64,000 nucleotides of DNA from Lotus japonicus (lineage: Eukaryota; Streptophyta; Magnoliopsida; Fabales; Fabaceae). Shown in pieces: positions 59,801 through 64,000 of the stretch. A program made the translations under genes and the position numbers. The notes under the pieces were generated by a model. It did not search any database and had not been told where the DNA came from. It saw only the letters and a program-made list of their open reading frames with translations. The DNA lies in assembly GCF_012489685.1 (NCBI RefSeq), contig NC_080043.1, positions 9,736,501 through 9,800,500 on the forward strand. Reading direction: 5' to 3'. Numbering within the stretch: the first letter of the stretch is position 1; every line of letters starts with the position of its first letter.

Positions 59801-62510
59801 ATAACAAAATTTATGAAACCACTATTACAAGTTGATGTTTCATTTTTATTTAAAATGCAAACGACACTTTTGATAAATGTGTGCTTATGACCAAGGTAGT
59901 CAAATCGAGATACGTATCGTGTATCGCTAGACCCTAATTCCGTGTTGTGTATCGTATCGTAACTTGTATCGTAAGATACGGACACAAAAAAAATTAAGTC
60001 ATAAGTTAAATAATATACTAATATATCATATAAATATAGTTCAAAATAATCAAAGATCCAAGTCATAAGTAGAAAAATAGTCTCGCAAAGTTCAAGTTTA
60101 ACCTAATTCCAAGCCATAAGCCAAACTAAAGTACTAAACATCAAAGAGATGAAATTAAATGCCCACTCCCTAGTTCCAATACACCCCCTCAAACTGAAGT
60201 AGGTGACACTAGTTGTAACTTGTCAACTACATTCAGTTTGTCTCTCAATTCCAGAAACCTAGTAGGGAGAAGTGCCTTGGTAAGAATGTCAGCCCTCTGA
60301 TGTTCAGCTGAGATGTGTTGCACTAAAAGACTCTTGTTCTGAACCTTCTCTCTCACAAAAAAAATGTCCATTTCCATGTGCTTTGTTCTCGTATGCAAAA
60401 TAGGATTATGAGTCAGAAGAACTGTACTCATGTTATCACAAAGAACAGTGGGAGTAGTGAAAGATATCTTCAGCTCTGTCAAGAGAGATTGAACCCACAA
60501 GAGTTCTGCAGTAGTGTTAGCCAAGCTACGGTACTCTGCCTCTGTGCTGGACCTAGCTACTAAAGTTTGTTTCTTAGCCACCCAAGAGATAAGGTTAGGA
60601 CCTAGAAAGACACAAGAACCCGAGGTAGACCTTCTGTCATCAGGGTCAGAACCCCAATCAGCATCACTTCCAAGCCATTAAAGGGCTGCTGAAGTTGAAC
60701 GTGAAACGTGAAAGGGCTGCTGAAGTTGAACGTGAAAGGGTGAAAGAATCAAAGAAAACATCACTTTTTAGGGTAATTTACTAATGTTTAATGAAATTAA
60801 ATGCCCACTCCCTAATTTCCAGGAGAGTAAGATGAAACGACATTTGAAAAACTGTTTTTGTATCGTATCGGGATACGTATCGTGCGATACTCATGCGATA
60901 CGTGCGATACAGGTCACGATACGAACACAAAAAGATACGTTCATGAGATACGTATCATTTGGTTGATTTTCGTATCGTATCGGGATACGTATCGTACGAT
61001 ACGCACGATACTGACTACCATGCTTATGACAACCTTAATATAGGAGGAATTATAGGAAACTATATAGAGAAAATTTTGACATTACCTGAATAATCCAATG
61101 AGCCATTTGCAAGAATCTTGAAACCCCAAGAGCAAATACATAATATCCAGTGAGTGTTTCAACTATCTGGCAAATACCAGAATTATGCAACATATTCTTT
61201 AAGGAATTGAAATTTTCATTGACTAAAAAAGACTAGAGGATATACCTTTGCATTTTGCAGAAAGTGAAGTTGAGGAAGAACTGAAACAGCTTCCAAATAC
61301 CCACTAAATGCCCATGAGATTCGAGATAAGCGAGGATGAGGTGTATATGGGTGGATTAGGACTGCAAGGATTGCACAAGGAACCACCTAAAATGCACAAT
61401 CAATATGTGTTATTTCTATTCTCTGCAGATGCAATGAAAATGATAAACATTATGCCCACACTAGCTTGAGACCTCAAGAAAAAGTAAACAGAAATCCATT
61501 TGACGTGTCTATAGAGAAAGAAAGGAATCTAAAGAATATTTTTTTACAGCAAAAAGATATATTATTGATAGAGAAAATTTGATGAGAACAAACTTTACAA
61601 CTAATATAAATCAAACTTCAAATGTTATGAATATTCAAATAAGACATAATATATTGATGATACGAATTTTTATTAAGCTATAAAATTCCATGATATAGTG
61701 TATAATAAACTTTATTTATTTACCACTAATGATCGTTTCAGGCTATCAAGCTCTTTGACATAGGATGACTTAAACCTGAATCTTATCGCCCATATAACAA
61801 GTAATGTGGACACAAGAGTTATGAAATCTAGCACAGTGTGGATGTTTCCCACCATCAAATAGCTCAAACCTATTCTTGAAGCTAGGTATAAAGCTGTGAT
61901 CTCTTGGGTCTTAAGTGATAAACCTGAAAGCACAATTAGATAATTTTTCTTTAGACTCGCCACATTCTAGTATAAAATGAAAATATGAAGCTAAAGGCCA
62001 TCAACTCGTAGCTGACATTGTAAATTTGTAATGAACACTTTTAACACGCTTAATGTGTTGAGTAATGAACCTAAAACACAATCTTAACGTACACTAAATT
62101 TATAACAACATAAATTTCAATTTTCTTGATTACACTTAAATAATGTGTTGAGCTTAATTTCTCTACTATCTAAATGTAAAAAATAGAAAAGTTCATAAAT
62201 TACACTGAAGTAATTAAATTCATAAAGGTAAATAACTCCTCAAATAATTAACCATTGTGGCTATTTGAAAAGAAAACATACCAGAGCAGGTCTTGCGGTA
62301 AAAGAGCTTGTGTATGAGAACAATAATCCCTGCTAAATGAATTATTCGAGAGACTAAGTAGAGATGGACTGTATCTTCAACAGTGAACTTCAGAGCCAAC
62401 AGCGCAAAAATAAAAAGCAATGCCCCCAAAATGATCTTCACTCTCTTAGACCGCTTCCTCAACCATCCAATCAACACATTCATGATTGGAGAATCCCCCT
62501 TTGTTCCCAT
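56859..62510 (-). CDS. ERD2-like (ERP-type) seven-TM protein, tandem copy C
   Basis: Six exons: 62510-62282, 61923-61724, 61386-61246, 61166-61086, 59377-59250 and 56898-56859; 272 residues, same phases as A and B. Start MGTKGDSPIMNVLIGWLRKR at 62510; the five codons before it in frame begin with TTG and are rejected. Core motifs are present: SLKTQEITAL, RFRFKSSYVKELD, LSRISWAFSGYLEA, VLPQLHFLQNAK, TGYYVFALG and ILADFCYYYMK, with the same last exon SFIQGQLLRKMPI. It is clearly more diverged than A is from B. Exon 4 starts with ATA (IVETLTG) where A and B have ATG. The exon 5 donor is GTATTT, weaker than GTATGT in A and B. Intron 5 is 2.35 kb and shares blocks with B but not A. A hAT element fills much of intron 4. 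Confidence 0.9.
57630..57736 (+). mobile_element. SINE remnant in intron 5 of copy C
   Basis: GGGTTCAAATCCTGATGAA (box B) at 57671, followed by ACTAATTTACTAACAATC and a CATTTGCCTCTCACAAAAAA end, matches the layout of the SINE at 46304 (CTAATTTATTAACATTACTC then TTTGCCTATAAAAAAA). Box A is worn. Confidence 0.6.
57750..58350 (-). mobile_element. Unclassified retroposon-like insert, intron 5 of copy C
   Basis: Absent from the matching place in copy B (about 43740-43850), where homology resumes at ACATCAAAGGGACC (58361) / ATATCAAAGGGACC. A mixed-composition insert with frames on both strands but no domain I recognise; orientation is uncertain. Confidence 0.35.
59000..59105 (-). mobile_element. 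SINE (5' part), intron 5 of copy C
   Basis: On the minus strand, TAGCTCAAGTGGTAAGAG at 59098 is a perfect A box. GAGATTCAGGGATCAATTC about 35 bases on is a B-box-like block. It is the same family as 46304-46448. Confidence 0.7.
59892..61022. mobile_element. hAT transposon with exact 8-bp target duplication, intron 4 of copy C
   Basis: CTTATGAC lies immediately outside both ends (59884-59891 and 61023-61030). The left terminus CAAGGTAGTCAAATCG and the reverse-complemented right terminus CATGGTAGTCAGTATCG pair as imperfect inverted repeats. Subterminal DNA is packed with GTATCGTATCGGGATACG-like words on both sides. No transposase remains. Instead the middle holds a copia RNase H fragment, so it is a non-autonomous element with foreign cargo. 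Confidence 0.85.
60189..60676 (-). pseudogene. Copia RNase H fragment carried inside the hAT element
   Basis: One open frame of about 160 codons without an initial ATG. It begins SDADWGSDPDDRRSTSGSCV near 60674, then FLGPNLISWVAKKQ, ARSSTEAEYRSLANTTAE, LCDNMSTVLLTHNP, HTRTKHMEMDIFFVRE and QRADILTKALLPTRF, the complete C-terminal half of copia RNase H. A polypurine TTGAGGGGG and TGTATTGGAAC follow (about 60188-60171), which would be the start of the copia 3' LTR. A 28-bp direct repeat (GAAATTAAATGCCCACTCCC at 60148 and at 60799) brackets the cargo. The open frame suggests the capture is recent. Confidence 0.85.
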
Positions 62511-62971
62511 TGTGTATTCAGCCAAAAATCACTCAAACGCCGTTTGTATCAGAGATATAAATTGAGAGAGCAATAGTGAAGATTAGAGAAAGATGAAGAG
62601 ATAGAGATGAGATTTACAACAAAAGAACATGCACTAGTTGCTGAGGTCATGATATTAATAGGGTGGCATTAAATTTCTTAAATTTGGAAATGAATGTCAC
62701 AATTTTATATTTATTTATCTCAATATGAATAAATAATAATAGAATTTATGGAAATATTAAAATATAATAAAATATATAAAATATAAAATATATTATAAAA
62801 TTGTAGCAAAAAAAAATTATGAAATGATGCTATACTATAAAATATTTACATAAAATATTATTTTCAATGGCAAGCAGTTCCGGAAGAAGACAACAAAATA
62901 AATATAGACGATTCCTTGTCGGCACCAATTTGGCATGAAACTATTATTTTTCACTAAAATATATTTTAAGT
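62511..62971. other. Promoter side of ERD2-like copy C
   Basis: 62530-62700 is homologous to the regions upstream of copies A and B (ACAAAAGAACATGCACTAG-type word also near 40570 and 52825). The rest is AT-rich. No TATA box could be singled out. Confidence 0.45.
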
Positions 62972-63580
62972 AGGGATGAAAACGGGTAGGATCGGGTACG
63001 AGTTTTACTATTACTAAATCCAAACCCAAATCTCAGAATCCAAACCCAAACTCTTATGGGCGATAAAATGTAATCCATGCTCAAACCCATTGGGTTTCGG
63101 GTAAATCCGGAACCCAAACCCAAAGCTATTACTTACGTGAAATAACAATATGTCCCAGAATCCGATCCAAAACCTAATTTCATAAAAAAAAGTGAAATTC
63201 ATAGAAAAAAATAAAAATAAATAATATTCATCATCATCATCCATCACCAAAGTGAGACAATAATAGCTTAGAATTTACTTTCTCAAACATATAAAAGTAC
63301 AATTAATCATAAAACACTAAGAACAAAGTTTATAAATATATATATATATGTGTGTGTGTGATGGTTTTTTTGTAATTTTATGATTCGAATATCTTTGAGT
63401 TCGGGTTCGGGCAGATATGGGCACGAATTTAACTAATACCAAACCCAAACTCATACACTGCTACAGTAACGGGCAAAACTCAAACCCAAACTCAAATCCA
63501 GTCAACTCGGATTTTGTCCGTCAAATCGGATTGAATTCGGGCGGATACCAATGAGTTTGGTTAAAATTGTCATCCAAAAA
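62972..63580. repeat. MITE-like element rich in CAAACCCAAA / GGGTTCGGG words
   Basis: The left part starts GGGATGAAAACGGGTAGG, and the reverse-complemented right end starts GGATGACAATTTTAACC. The interior has repeated AACCCAAA words at the left (63020-63125) and GGTTCGGG / AACCCAAACTC words at the right (63400-63540). Such GGGTTCGGGT-bearing elements are frequent in plants. A target duplication was not identified. Confidence 0.5.
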
Positions 63581-64000
63581 AAATTAATTTTATATCAATT
63601 AATAATTGTAAAACGTATATATTTCTACTTTGATTGAATTTTATAAATATTAGTATCACGCAATGTACGGATGGAATAAGGGTATTTTATTGGCATAAAT
63701 CAGACATTTTCATATTTCCTCTCTTTTTTTCTTTTTTAAATACGTATATCACCTATTTAGGTTTTTCGAATTCTATTTACATTCTAATTCCTCTTTTTTT
63801 TCTAATTTGTTATGCTTTGAATAAATATACCAAAATCATTTTAATCTTCTAGATGTATATACAAAAATATAAAATATAAAATTTTGAAGTTAATTTCCAA
63901 ATCTATGCATTTAAGACAATTTGATATCAATTTTTTATGCTATATTTTATATCATACGTAATATATTACATTCAAATTTTTATATTTTGTGTAGTATAAA
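63581..64000. other. AT-rich DNA, nothing recognised
   Basis: No open frame or repeat border that I can support before the window ends. Confidence 0.6.

Noticed and set aside
62511..62525. Five extra N-terminal residues in copy C
   Set aside because: They would start at TTG; the conserved ATG MGTK in all three copies is downstream at 62510.
63000..63540. Interstitial telomere repeat (CCCTAAA)
   Set aside because: The words are CAAACCCAAA and GGGTTCGGG, not the plant telomere unit, and they sit inside a MITE-like structure.

Overview
The window is nuclear DNA of a flowering plant. Evidence for a dicot: spliced genes with GT-AG introns, AT-rich intergenic DNA, and many Ty3/gypsy, Ty1/copia, LINE, SINE, hAT, Mutator and Stowaway remnants. 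A legume is my best guess, from the defensin type and the SINE style, but that is inference. No bacterial or viral genome features are present.

Layout. 1-5918: the 3' half of a decayed Tat-lineage Ty3/gypsy element, with RNase H/integrase, a 21-bp repeat array, an antisense spliced gene with its own TATA box, and the 3' LTR. 8714-9057 (+): a two-exon plant defensin. 10615-14532 (-): a three-exon Tim17/22/23-like membrane protein with a copia fragment in intron 1. 15560-19023 (-): a six-exon Soloist-type AP2 factor. 23497-24060 (-): a short CRF/ERF-type AP2 factor. 28345-28545 (+): a RALF-type peptide. 29949-31353 (-): a truncated gypsy gag with its LTR. 32020-33832 (-): a two-exon NINJA/AFP co-repressor with five G-box/ABRE cores in its promoter. 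34630-35301 (+): a broken plant-mobile-domain gene.

36290-62510 (-) holds three tandem ERD2-like (ERP-type) genes, called A, B and C here. I rebuilt all six exons of each from splice signals. Every copy is open and in phase (272, 271 and 272 aa), ends in the same 40-bp last exon, and keeps the same intron positions and phases. The gene spans (about 4.2, 9.8 and 5.7 kb) differ because each copy gained its own intronic insertions. These include a LINE stub in A; a TRIM, a SINE, a TIR transposon holding a 1.6-kb solo LTR, and a Stowaway MITE in B; and a hAT element carrying a copia RNase H fragment in C.

Several host genes suggest signalling or secretion roles (AFP in ABA/JA repression, two AP2 factors, RALF, defensin, ERD2-like), but nothing indicates they form one operon-like system. 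The most distinctive material is the ERD2-like tandem with its datable nested insertions, the promoter-bearing antisense gene of the Tat element, and the duplicated ABRE module of the AFP gene.
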